From assembly GCA_050122535.1 (NCBI GenBank), contig JASFIT010000112.1:1-11224 (forward strand): 11,224 nt of DNA. Reading direction: 5' to 3'. A program made the translations under genes and the position numbers. The DNA comes from JASFEQ01 sp050122535 (lineage in GTDB: Bacteria > Desulfobacterota > DSM-4660 > Desulfatiglandales > HGW-15). The notes beneath the pieces were generated by a model. That model was not told the origin of the DNA. It did not search any database and saw only the letters and a program-made list of their open reading frames with translations. Each line of letters starts with the position of its first letter. The first letter of the stretch is position 1. Positions 1 through 6,318 of this stretch are shown in pieces.

Positions 1-75
1 GGGGACGACGAGACTCGAACTCGCGACCTCCGGCGTGACAGGCCGGCGTTCTAACCAGAACTGAACTACGCCCCC
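1..75 (-). tRNA. tRNA-Asp (anticodon GTC)
   Basis: Read on the minus strand, this folds as a complete cloverleaf: acceptor strand GGGGGCG pairing with CGTCCCC (one G-U), D arm GTTC/GAAC, anticodon stem CCGGC/GCCGG around loop CTGTCAC, and a T arm GCGAG/CTCGT around TTCGAGT. The anticodon is GTC, decoding Asp. The window begins at acceptor base 72, so the discriminator base and any encoded CCA lie outside. It follows tRNA-Val on the same strand and is probably cotranscribed with it. Confidence 0.95.
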
Positions 76-79
76 GATT

Positions 80-95
80 GCCCGCACGAGCAGGC
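80..95. other. Small GC-rich hairpin in the spacer before tRNA-Asp
   Basis: On the minus strand GCCTGC and GCGGGC can pair (six pairs, one G-U) around a four-base loop, ending four bases upstream of the tRNA-Asp 5' end. It has no T-run, so it is not a classical terminator. It could be a processing structure or part of the degraded tRNA copy next to it. The pairing is visible; a function is not. Confidence 0.3.
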
Positions 96-114
96 TAACA
101 TATGTATCAGTCTG

Positions 115-170
115 GCGACCTTCCCGCCTTACGGGCGGGACTTTCTAACCAGAACTGAACTACGCCCGCG
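115..170 (-). pseudogene. Degenerate tRNA-Asp-like copy (tRNA relic)
   Basis: The 25 bases at 143-167 are identical to 49-73 of the intact tRNA-Asp (5' acceptor strand, position 8-9 bases and D arm). The variable-loop stretch AGGTCGC also recurs (115-121 here, 23-29 in the intact gene). Between them the anticodon arm is replaced by a strong hairpin at 122-140, with 7-bp arms TCCCGCC/GGCGGGA and loop CGTAA on the minus strand; folded as a 7-base loop it would present GTA but with C instead of U at position 33. There is no T loop (TTCRA) and no matching 3' acceptor strand. The relic starts at 170, directly against the encoded CCA of tRNA-Val (171-173). The best reading is a duplicated tRNA-Asp that decayed or was invaded by a REP-like palindrome. 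A structured spacer RNA is the alternative. Confidence 0.7.
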
Positions 171-245
171 TGGTGGGCGGAACAGGATTTGAACCTGCGA
201 CCCCCGGCTTGTAAGGCCGATGCTCTCCCGCTGAGCTACCCGCCC
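171..245 (-). tRNA. tRNA-Val (anticodon TAC), CCA encoded
   Basis: The minus strand gives acceptor GGGCGGG pairing with TCCGCCC, D arm GCTC/GAGC, an anticodon loop CTTACAA (anticodon TAC, Val) closed by TCGGC/GCCGG, and a T arm GCAGG/CCTGT around TTCAAAT. Discriminator A is followed by genomically encoded CCA (171-173). It lies 46 bp downstream of the lon stop with its own apparent promoter in that gap. The tRNA body without CCA is 174-245. Confidence 0.96.
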
Positions 246-258
246 AGAAGGATCACTA

Positions 259-285
259 ATTATACGGAATAGATCTCTTTGTCAA
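259..285 (-). promoter_or_regulatory. Probable sigma-70-type promoter of the tRNA-Val/tRNA-Asp unit
   Basis: On the minus strand TTGACA (285-280) and TATAAT (264-259) are exact matches to the vegetative -35 and -10 consensus. The spacer is only 15 bp, shorter than the optimal 17. A start about seven bases after the -10 box would fall near 252, leaving a leader of a few bases before the mature tRNA-Val 5' end at 245. The -35 box begins only six bases after the lon stop codon (292-294), and no terminator is visible between them, so read-through from lon may also contribute. Confidence 0.75.
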
Positions 286-291
286 GATGCT

Positions 292-2745
292 TTAATGGGC
301 GGTCACTTCGGGTGCGGCTGGCTTTGATTCCTCGGCCGATTCCACGCAGAAAGGTTCACATTCCTCTTTCGGAGCAAACAGCTCTTCCCCCTTCTTTACG
401 ACCAGCGCTTCTTTCAAAACGCTATCCATATGATCGACCAAACCCAGCTCTACTTTTCTGAGGATCTTCTTGGGGATTTCTTCTATGTCCTTTTTGTTTT
501 CCAACGGGATAAGAACCTTTCGGACCTCTCCTCTGTGGGCGGCCAGGATCTTCTCTTTTAGCCCGCCAATGGGAAGGACCCTTCCCCTCAGTGTTATTTC
601 CCCGGTCATAGCGATATCGCGTCTTACGGGCTTTCTTGTTAGGGCGGAAACAATAGAAGTGGCAAGCGCGATACCAGCGGAAGGTCCATCTTTCGGTATG
701 GCGCCCTCAGGAACGTGGATGTGTATATCGATGTTTTCATAAAAGTCATCTGGGAGTCTGAGTTGTCTTGACCTTGATCTCACGTAACTTAGTGCAGCCT
801 GGGCAGATTCCTGCATAACCTCTCCCAGTTTACCCGTGAGCACCAGATTTCCTTTTCCTGGCATAATGGCTGCCTCTGTCTGGAGGAGTTCGCCTCCCAC
901 ATCGGTCCATGCCAAGCCGGTGGTCAGCCCGATATCATCTTGTTCCTCTGTACGGCCAAAGCGAAATTTTGGCACACCCAAATACTTGTGTATAGAGGTG
1001 GACCCAACCTTGATCTTTGTATCCTTTCCTCTTTTCACCACCTCTTTAGCCACCTTGCGGCAGATAGAAGAGATCTCTCGTTCCAGATTACGGACACCCG
1101 CCTCTCTTGTATAATTCCTTATGATGGTGAGAATTGCTTTATCTGAAAAATCTATATTTTCCCCATTAAGACCGTTCTCCTGGATCTGTTTCTTGATAAG
1201 GAACTGCTTGGCGATGTTCAGCTTCTCCAATTCTGTATACCCGGGTAGCCTGATGATCTCCATCCTGTCCTGCAAAGGGAGGGGAATACTGTGAAGGGTG
1301 TTTCCTGTGGTGATAAAGAGGATTTCTGAAAGATCATAGTCCAGATCAAGGTAATGGTCATTAAATGCAAAGTTCTGTTCCGGATCCAAGACCTCCAGCA
1401 GAGCTGCGGAAGGATCACCGCGAAAGTCCGTGCTCATCTTGTCCACTTCATCTAGGCAGAAAACCGGATTGTTGGACTTCGCCTTTCTCAGATACTGGAT
1501 GATCTTGCCCGGCAGTGCACCGATATAGGTTCTCCGGTGTCCCCTTATTTCTGCCTCATCCCTGACGCCACCAAGGGAGAGACGAACAAAGTTTCGGCCC
1601 GTGGCCCTTGCCACAGACTTGGCCAGAGACGTTTTTCCTACACCAGGGGGCCCAACGAAACAGAGGATCGGCCCTTTGATCTTCTTGGTGAGGGTCTGCA
1701 CGGCCAGATATTCTAGGATTCTCTGTTTTGGTTTTTGCAGGCCATAGTGATCCTCTTCCAGGATACATTCGGCTTCTTCTATATTCATCTTGTCCTTGGT
1801 TCGCTCATACCATGGAAGGGCAAGAATCCAGTCAATGTAGTTGCGCACCACGGTGGCCTCTGCCGACATGGGGGACATCATCTTCAACTTCTTGAATTCC
1901 TGCCAGATTCTCGCATGGGACTCCTTGGATAACCGCTTCCTCTTTATCCTTTTTTCCAGTTCATCCAACTCCGCCTTGAAATCATCCTTTGCTCCCATCT
2001 CTTTTTGGATGGCCCGCATCTGTTCGTTGAGGTAATAGTCTTTCTGGGTCTTTTCCATCTGTTTCTTGACCCTCTTTTTCAGCCGACTTTCCAAGGCGAG
2101 TATATTGATTTCATTGCGAAGTTTCTCAAAGAGCTTTTCCATCCTCTGGTTCACGTCCACGGTCTCCAGAAGGTCCTGTTTATCGTTCACTTTCAGGGGA
2201 AGATGGGCCGCTATGGTATCGGCTAGACGAGAGGGGTCTTCCATGGATGAAACGGTAGACACGAGCTCCTTACCAATCTTGTCATTTAATTTGGCATATT
2301 CCTGAAAGCCCTCCATAACAGTTCTCATCAGGGCCTTGGTTTCAATACCCGGCTCTGGCTCTAGGGGGAGTTTGCTAACCTCCACCATGAAAAAGGGCTG
2401 ATCATCCAAGAAATTCTCTATCATTGCCCTCTGCTTACCCTCAATAAGGGCCTTGACCGTTCCATCGGGCAACCTTAACAGCTGCAAGACCGTTCCAAGC
2501 GTACCAAAAGTATATATATCCTTTCGTGAAGGATTATCTACCTTGGCATCCCTCTGGGAAGAGAGGAAGATCTCCTTCTCGTGAGACATGACATATTCGA
2601 GGGCTTTGATGGATTTTTCCCTGCCCACGAAAAGGGGAACCACCATGTTAGGAAAGACAACCACGTCCCTCAGGGGCAAAAGGGGATACTGAAACCTTTC
2701 ACCCGTTTCAGATTCCGATGCATTCTTTTTTGTTAAATTAAACAT
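292..2745 (-). CDS. lon: ATP-dependent protease Lon (LonA type)
   Basis: Cytoplasmic AAA+ serine protease that degrades misfolded and selected regulatory proteins. At 817 residues it is slightly longer than the roughly 780-800 usual for LonA. The N-terminal substrate-binding domain opens with YPLLPLRDVVVFPNMVVPLFVG (about 20-41). A charged coiled-coil region covers about 200-290. The ATPase has Walker A GPPGVGKT (365-372) and Walker B FCLDEVDK (429-436). The C-terminal protease domain has the catalytic serine in PKDGPSAGI (Ser689) and the partner lysine in GGLKEK (probably Lys732, 43 residues on, the spacing of the family). The last ~35 residues are an acidic, Ala/Glu-rich tail beyond the conserved domain. 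The ATG start lies three bases after the clpX stop. The only Shine-Dalgarno-like stretch, AGGTAGG (2765-2759), is 13 bases away inside clpX, which suggests translational coupling. It is the last protein gene of the tig-clpP-clpX-lon operon. Confidence 0.98.
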   Translation of the reverse strand: MFNLTKKNASESETGERFQYPLLPLRDVVVFPNMVVPLFVGREKSIKALEYVMSHEKEIFLSSQRDAKVDNPSRKDIYTFGTLGTVLQLLRLPDGTVKALIEGKQRAMIENFLDDQPFFMVEVSKLPLEPEPGIETKALMRTVMEGFQEYAKLNDKIGKELVSTVSSMEDPSRLADTIAAHLPLKVNDKQDLLETVDVNQRMEKLFEKLRNEINILALESRLKKRVKKQMEKTQKDYYLNEQMRAIQKEMGAKDDFKAELDELEKRIKRKRLSKESHARIWQEFKKLKMMSPMSAEATVVRNYIDWILALPWYERTKDKMNIEEAECILEEDHYGLQKPKQRILEYLAVQTLTKKIKGPILCFVGPPGVGKTSLAKSVARATGRNFVRLSLGGVRDEAEIRGHRRTYIGALPGKIIQYLRKAKSNNPVFCLDEVDKMSTDFRGDPSAALLEVLDPEQNFAFNDHYLDLDYDLSEILFITTGNTLHSIPLPLQDRMEIIRLPGYTELEKLNIAKQFLIKKQIQENGLNGENIDFSDKAILTIIRNYTREAGVRNLEREISSICRKVAKEVVKRGKDTKIKVGSTSIHKYLGVPKFRFGRTEEQDDIGLTTGLAWTDVGGELLQTEAAIMPGKGNLVLTGKLGEVMQESAQAALSYVRSRSRQLRLPDDFYENIDIHIHVPEGAIPKDGPSAGIALATSIVSALTRKPVRRDIAMTGEITLRGRVLPIGGLKEKILAAHRGEVRKVLIPLENKKDIEEIPKKILRKVELGLVDHMDSVLKEALVVKKGEELFAPKEECEPFCVESAEESKPAAPEVTAH

Positions 2746-2748
2746 GGC

Positions 2749-3999
2749 TTAAGCGTAACCTACCTGGTTTTCATAGAGTAATAGAGGGGATTCACCCCTG
2801 CTTATAACCTCTTCACCCACAACGCATTCCTGCACGCCTGTCATGCTTGGGAGATCATACATAATATCCAGCATAACGTTTTCCAGGATAGCCCTCAGGC
2901 CACGTGCGCCAGACTTGCGGTTGAGAGCATCTTTGGCCACGGCTAGAAGGGCTTCATTGGTGAATTTGAGTTCCACGCCCTCCAGCTCGAAGAGCTTTTC
3001 GTACTGCTTAACGAGGGCGTTTTTGGGTTCTGTGAGTATTCTTACGAGGGCATCCATACTCAAATTGTTGAGTGATGCCACGATGGGTATCCGACCAATA
3101 AATTCAGGGATGAGCCCAAACTTTATGAGATCCTCGGGTTGGACAAGTGCCACGATCGCATTGGTATCCTCTTCCTGCGCGCTCTGAATATCCGCCTCAA
3201 AGCCCATCGCTTTGCTTCCGATCCGGCTCTTAATAATTTTATCAAGACCGTTAAAAGTGCCGCCACAAATAAAAAGGATATTATTCGTATCCACCTTCAC
3301 AAAGTCCTGCTGAGGATGCTTCCGACCACCCTTGGGTGGCACACTTGCCATGGTCCCCTCTATGATTTTCAGCAGGGCCTGCTGCACGCCTTCTCCAGAT
3401 ACATCCCGGGTGATAGAGGGGCTATCCGATTTTCGGGCGATCTTGTCAATCTCATCGATATAGACAATGCCTTTTTTTGCACCATCCACATCATAATCTG
3501 CCATCTGAACCAGGTTTAGGATGATGTTCTCCACGTCCTCACCCACGTATCCTGCTTCAGTTAGCGTTGTTGCGTCCGCGATGGTAAAAGGAACATTGAG
3601 TATTTTAGCAAGGGTTTGTGCCAGGAGGGTCTTGCCCGATCCCGTGGGCCCGATCAAAAGGATATTGCTTTTCTGAATCTCCACACCCTCCATATCGATT
3701 TTGGCGCCAATTCGTTTATAGTGGTTATGCACGGCCACTGATAATACCTTCTTCGGCCTTTCCTGCTCTATGACGTATTCATCCAGCAATTCTTTAATCT
3801 CATAGGGCTTGGGTAGCAGTTCCGCCCCTTCCGTCTCAGCCTCCTGACCATATTCCTCAGCAATGATTTCATTGCAAAGCTGAATACACTCATCGCAGAT
3901 ATATACGGACGGTCCAGCGATAAGCTTTTTCACTTCATCTTGGCTCTTGCCGCAAAAGGAGCACAACAGTTCATCATTGGCATCATCTTTTCTTTGCAT
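2749..3999 (-). CDS. clpX: ClpX, ATPase/unfoldase subunit of ClpXP
   Basis: Hexameric AAA+ unfoldase that recognises tagged substrates and threads them into ClpP. At 416 residues it has normal family length. An N-terminal zinc-binding domain shows CSFC (Cys13, Cys16) and CDEC (Cys35, Cys38). Walker A is GPTGSGKT (117-124), Walker B IVYIDEIDK (178-186), the pore loop GYVGED (150-155), the RKH loop GGRKHP (224-229), and sensor 2 SGARGLR (363-369). The ClpP-docking loop reads MGF (265-267) rather than IGF. One oddity is the usually well-conserved GQ before the ATPase domain, which reads EQ here (VIEQERPKKVL, Glu78), with Pro82 where Ala is common. The start is preceded by GGAAGGA about four bases upstream, 12 bp after the clpP stop, so it is cotranscribed with clpP and followed by lon after three bases. 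Confidence 0.98.
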   Translation of the reverse strand: MQRKDDANDELLCSFCGKSQDEVKKLIAGPSVYICDECIQLCNEIIAEEYGQEAETEGAELLPKPYEIKELLDEYVIEQERPKKVLSVAVHNHYKRIGAKIDMEGVEIQKSNILLIGPTGSGKTLLAQTLAKILNVPFTIADATTLTEAGYVGEDVENIILNLVQMADYDVDGAKKGIVYIDEIDKIARKSDSPSITRDVSGEGVQQALLKIIEGTMASVPPKGGRKHPQQDFVKVDTNNILFICGGTFNGLDKIIKSRIGSKAMGFEADIQSAQEEDTNAIVALVQPEDLIKFGLIPEFIGRIPIVASLNNLSMDALVRILTEPKNALVKQYEKLFELEGVELKFTNEALLAVAKDALNRKSGARGLRAILENVMLDIMYDLPSMTGVQECVVGEEVISRGESPLLLYENQVGYA

Positions 4000-4011
4000 G
4001 TGATCCTTCCC

Positions 4012-4614
4012 CTATTCCTTCAATTCCTCTTGGATTTCCCGTTTTTCGATGATCTTATCCACAATACCGTATTCTAAGGCCTCTTCACCACTCATAAAAT
4101 AATCACGCTCCGTGTCCTGACGGATCCTTTCAAGGGACTGTCCCGTATGTCTTGCAAGAATTTGATGAATGGTCTCCTTGATTTTCAATATCTCTCTAGC
4201 TTGGATGTCGATATCGGTGGCCTGTCCCTGTACGCCACCCAATGGCTGATGAATCATAATCCTGGCGTGTGGTAACGCATACCTCTTCCCTTCTGTCCCA
4301 GCTGCCAGCAGAAGGGCCGCCATGCTCGTGGATTGGCCCATGCAGATGGTGGCCACATCAGGCTTGATATACTGCATCGTATCATATATGGCCAGGCCCG
4401 CCGTGACAGAACCCCCAGGGGAGTTTATGTAAAGATTCACTTCTTTGTCGGGGTCTTCAGATTCGAGGAATAGCATCTGGGCAATGATCGTATTAGCCAT
4501 AGGATCGTGCACCATATCTCCCAGGAAAACGATTCGATCTTTTAAAAGGCGTGAGTAGATATCGTATGCACGTTCGCCGCGACTCGATTGTTCGACCACA
4601 ATTGGTATAAGCAT
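4012..4614 (-). CDS. clpP: ClpP, proteolytic subunit of Clp protease
   Basis: Serine peptidase forming the double-ring chamber that degrades substrates delivered by ClpX. The 200-residue product has the catalytic triad Ser97 (in GQSTSMAA), His122 (in MIHQP) and Asp171 (in ERDYFMS), the same numbers as mature E. coli ClpP. So the reading frame starts where the mature enzyme starts, and no propeptide is visible. The active-site motif has Ser-Thr where Ala-Ala is usual before the catalytic serine. NSPGGSVTAG (about 64-73) is the conserved oxyanion/handle region. A purine-rich stretch AAGAAGAGAA precedes the ATG but is a weak ribosome site. It lies 71 bp after tig; I see no convincing promoter or terminator hairpin in that gap, so I treat it as the second gene of the tig operon. 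Confidence 0.98.
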   Translation of the reverse strand: MLIPIVVEQSSRGERAYDIYSRLLKDRIVFLGDMVHDPMANTIIAQMLFLESEDPDKEVNLYINSPGGSVTAGLAIYDTMQYIKPDVATICMGQSTSMAALLLAAGTEGKRYALPHARIMIHQPLGGVQGQATDIDIQAREILKIKETIHQILARHTGQSLERIRQDTERDYFMSGEEALEYGIVDKIIEKREIQEELKE

Positions 4615-4685
4615 TTTTTGTTCTCTTCTTAATTCTGTTCTGGGTGATATTTGCTCTTTATTGGAAGGGCCTCAGTGGGTTTTTT

Positions 4686-6002
4686 TCACTCCGGTTCACG
4701 TTTGATTTTATCCGCTTCAACTTCCGTGATGTTAGCACCTTTAACTAGATAATTCAAGGTCTTTTCCTCCAGGAGCTGCTGCCTAAATGACTCCCTGAGG
4801 TTGTTGGCCTCGTAGTACTGGCGCAAGGCTTCCGGGTCTTGCCCTGTACTCAGGGCCAACTCCTTGAAGCCGGCCAATAATTCCGCCTCAGTGATGTCGA
4901 GATCGTTTCCCCTCGCTATTTCTCCCAACACCAGCATATCTTTGACCCTTTTCTCTGAAGCTGGCCTGAGATCCTCTTTTAGCTTTTCTTCATTCAGACC
5001 CGCCTTCTCCATATTAGAGCCGGATCTCAAGAGATTCTGTCGAATACTCTCCATAGCGCCGTTCAGCTCGGACTCCAACAGACTCTCCGGTAGCTCGAAA
5101 TCTACGCTGTCCGACACCTTTTTCAGCAATCTCATCTTCAGTTCTCGATCAACCCTCTTCTCCTCCCGGTCTGTGAGAGTCTCTCTGATCTTATCCTTCA
5201 GATCATCGAGATCCTGGAAATCGGCTCCAAGATTCTTTGCAAAATCATCATTGAGTTCGGGGAGATTCATCTCCTTTATATCAATCACCTTGACGTTGAA
5301 TTTAACACTTTTCCCGGCCAATTTGGGCTGAGAATAATCATCCTCAAAATCCACGTTAAACTCGGACATCTCCCCTTTCTTAAGACCGATCAGGGCCTTT
5401 TCAAAATCTGGATGGAAATCATTGCTACCTACCCTGACTAAGAAATTACTGTTCTTAATCCCTTCCAGAGCTTTGCCATCTTCCAGCCCCTCATATTCTA
5501 TAACCGCGAAATCCTCCTCTTTTATGCCACGCTCCGTTTCAACAGAAGAGAGCTGGCCATGGGTCTTTCTGATCTCTTCCATTTGAGCCTCCACATCCTC
5601 GTCAGCGACAGAAAAGAGCTCTTTCTCCACCTCAAGACCCATATAATCCTTCAGCTCAAATTCTGGCCTGACCTCCATGATAGCGGAGTACCTGAAATTT
5701 TGGCCCAGCTTCAGGATCTCATTTTCAATAATTGGCATGCTCAGGGGAATGGTCTTGGTCTCTTCCACGGCCTTTGGCAGGGTTTCATTTACCAGTCTCC
5801 TGGTCACATCATCTATCACCTGATTTCCAAAGCGTCTCTCTAGAATCTTTCTGGGGACCTTCCCAGGCCTAAATCCAGGGAGCTTGACACCCTTCCTCAG
5901 TTCCCGGTAAGCCTCTTCTATTTTTTTATTCACCTCCCCTGCCTCTATTTCAATCTCCAGCTTCTTCTTTACGGAGCTAATCTCTTCCAGTTTCGTCTTC
6001 AT
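4686..6002 (-). CDS. tig: Trigger factor, ribosome-associated chaperone and prolyl isomerase
   Basis: Binds ribosomal protein L23 at the exit tunnel and shields nascent chains; the central FKBP-like domain is a peptidyl-prolyl isomerase. The 438-residue product matches the family (about 430). The ribosome-docking signature GFRPGKVP falls at about 43-50. The PPIase domain lies around 150-240 (VIEYEGLEDGKALEG to VKFNVKVIDIKE), and the rest is the helical, charged C-terminal chaperone body. The frame is open to a GTG at 6005 directly before the ATG at 6002. I chose ATG because the AAGG of the ribosome site is then seven bases away, against four for GTG. It is the first gene of the tig-clpP-clpX-lon operon, a common proteobacterial order, and is divergent from the flavoprotein reductase gene. 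Confidence 0.97.
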   Translation of the reverse strand: MKTKLEEISSVKKKLEIEIEAGEVNKKIEEAYRELRKGVKLPGFRPGKVPRKILERRFGNQVIDDVTRRLVNETLPKAVEETKTIPLSMPIIENEILKLGQNFRYSAIMEVRPEFELKDYMGLEVEKELFSVADEDVEAQMEEIRKTHGQLSSVETERGIKEEDFAVIEYEGLEDGKALEGIKNSNFLVRVGSNDFHPDFEKALIGLKKGEMSEFNVDFEDDYSQPKLAGKSVKFNVKVIDIKEMNLPELNDDFAKNLGADFQDLDDLKDKIRETLTDREEKRVDRELKMRLLKKVSDSVDFELPESLLESELNGAMESIRQNLLRSGSNMEKAGLNEEKLKEDLRPASEKRVKDMLVLGEIARGNDLDITEAELLAGFKELALSTGQDPEALRQYYEANNLRESFRQQLLEEKTLNYLVKGANITEVEADKIKREPE

Positions 6003-6318
6003 CACTTTACCTTTTTCTGGACTGGAACTCGGAGTCTCTCAACCATTTCCTCATGCGAATTTTCTCTTCAACTTAATGATGATTTTCCCCATTTCAAGTT
6101 AATTGTGAGGTAACCGCGACACGAGATCGGCAAAGGGTCTGCAGCTTAATGAATCCTCTGGGTGACAACGATTCCAAGCCTGTGAAAAAGCCCCCACTGC
6201 GCTCGCCCCAAACGCTCCCCCCATAGGCCCAATCATCTTGACTCCCCTTGCTTTAATCATTATATTCCCATAACCTAAACGCGTTTGCAAACTTCCTAGC
6301 TACAATAATGGGAATATC
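6003..6318. other. Divergent intergenic region between tig and the reductase gene
   Basis: These 316 bp hold no convincing gene. A minus-strand open frame (6290-6099, TTG start) has no placed ribosome site and a low-complexity Gly/Ala composition. The tig-proximal part includes the tig ribosome site (AAGG, seven bases before the ATG). The part near the reductase has a palindrome cluster, a perfect minus-strand TATAAT (6264-6259) without a well-spaced -35, and a plus-strand TACAAT (6301-6306), also without a clear -35. If the minus TATAAT serves tig, the leader would be about 250 nt. The middle (about 6185-6235) is C-rich on the plus strand with a loose repeat of CGCTCGCCCC / CGCTCCCCCC. Confidence 0.6.
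6262..6317. promoter_or_regulatory. Nested palindrome cluster, candidate operator
   Basis: Outer arms ATATTCCCAT (6262-6271) and ATGGGAATAT (6308-6317) form a perfect 10-bp inverted repeat with a 36-bp spacer. Inside it lie two overlapping perfect 10-bp palindromes, AAACGCGTTT (6277-6286) and GTTTGCAAAC (6283-6292), the second centred within 2 bp of the outer repeat's centre. The right outer arm covers the GGGA ribosome-site-like bases and ends one base before the ATG of the reductase gene. The left arm overlaps a perfect minus-strand TATAAT. This arrangement suits a dimeric regulator acting on both divergent units, but no regulator gene is in the window and binding is inference. Confidence 0.5.

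Noticed and set aside
1..170. Integrative-element attachment duplication at tRNA-Asp
   Set aside because: Integrases usually duplicate the 3' end of a tRNA; here the 5' half is duplicated, the copies are only 94 bp apart and no integrase gene is present in the window.
836..1146. Plus-strand open frames opposite lon
   Set aside because: Antisense shadows of a highly conserved lon coding region, without ribosome sites or family resemblance.
4615..4685. Separate promoter or terminator between tig and clpP
   Set aside because: The 71 bp has an A-run after the tig stop and purine-rich sequence before clpP, but no paired hairpin and no consensus promoter boxes.
6066..6094. Heat-shock (sigma-32-like) promoter on the plus strand, CTTCAAC then CCCCATTT with a 14-bp spacer
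   Set aside because: The -35 is only a partial match to CTTGAAA, it points away from the chaperone operon and lies over 220 bp from the next plus-strand gene.
6092..6098. CTTGAAA on the minus strand upstream of tig, like a heat-shock -35
   Set aside because: No CCCCAT-type -10 or good TATAAT-type -10 follows at a suitable distance, so I do not call a tig promoter here.
6099..6290. Minus-strand 63-codon open frame upstream of tig
   Set aside because: TTG start with no properly spaced ribosome site, Gly/Ala-rich low-complexity translation, no recognisable family, and it overlaps the regulatory palindromes. More likely non-coding.
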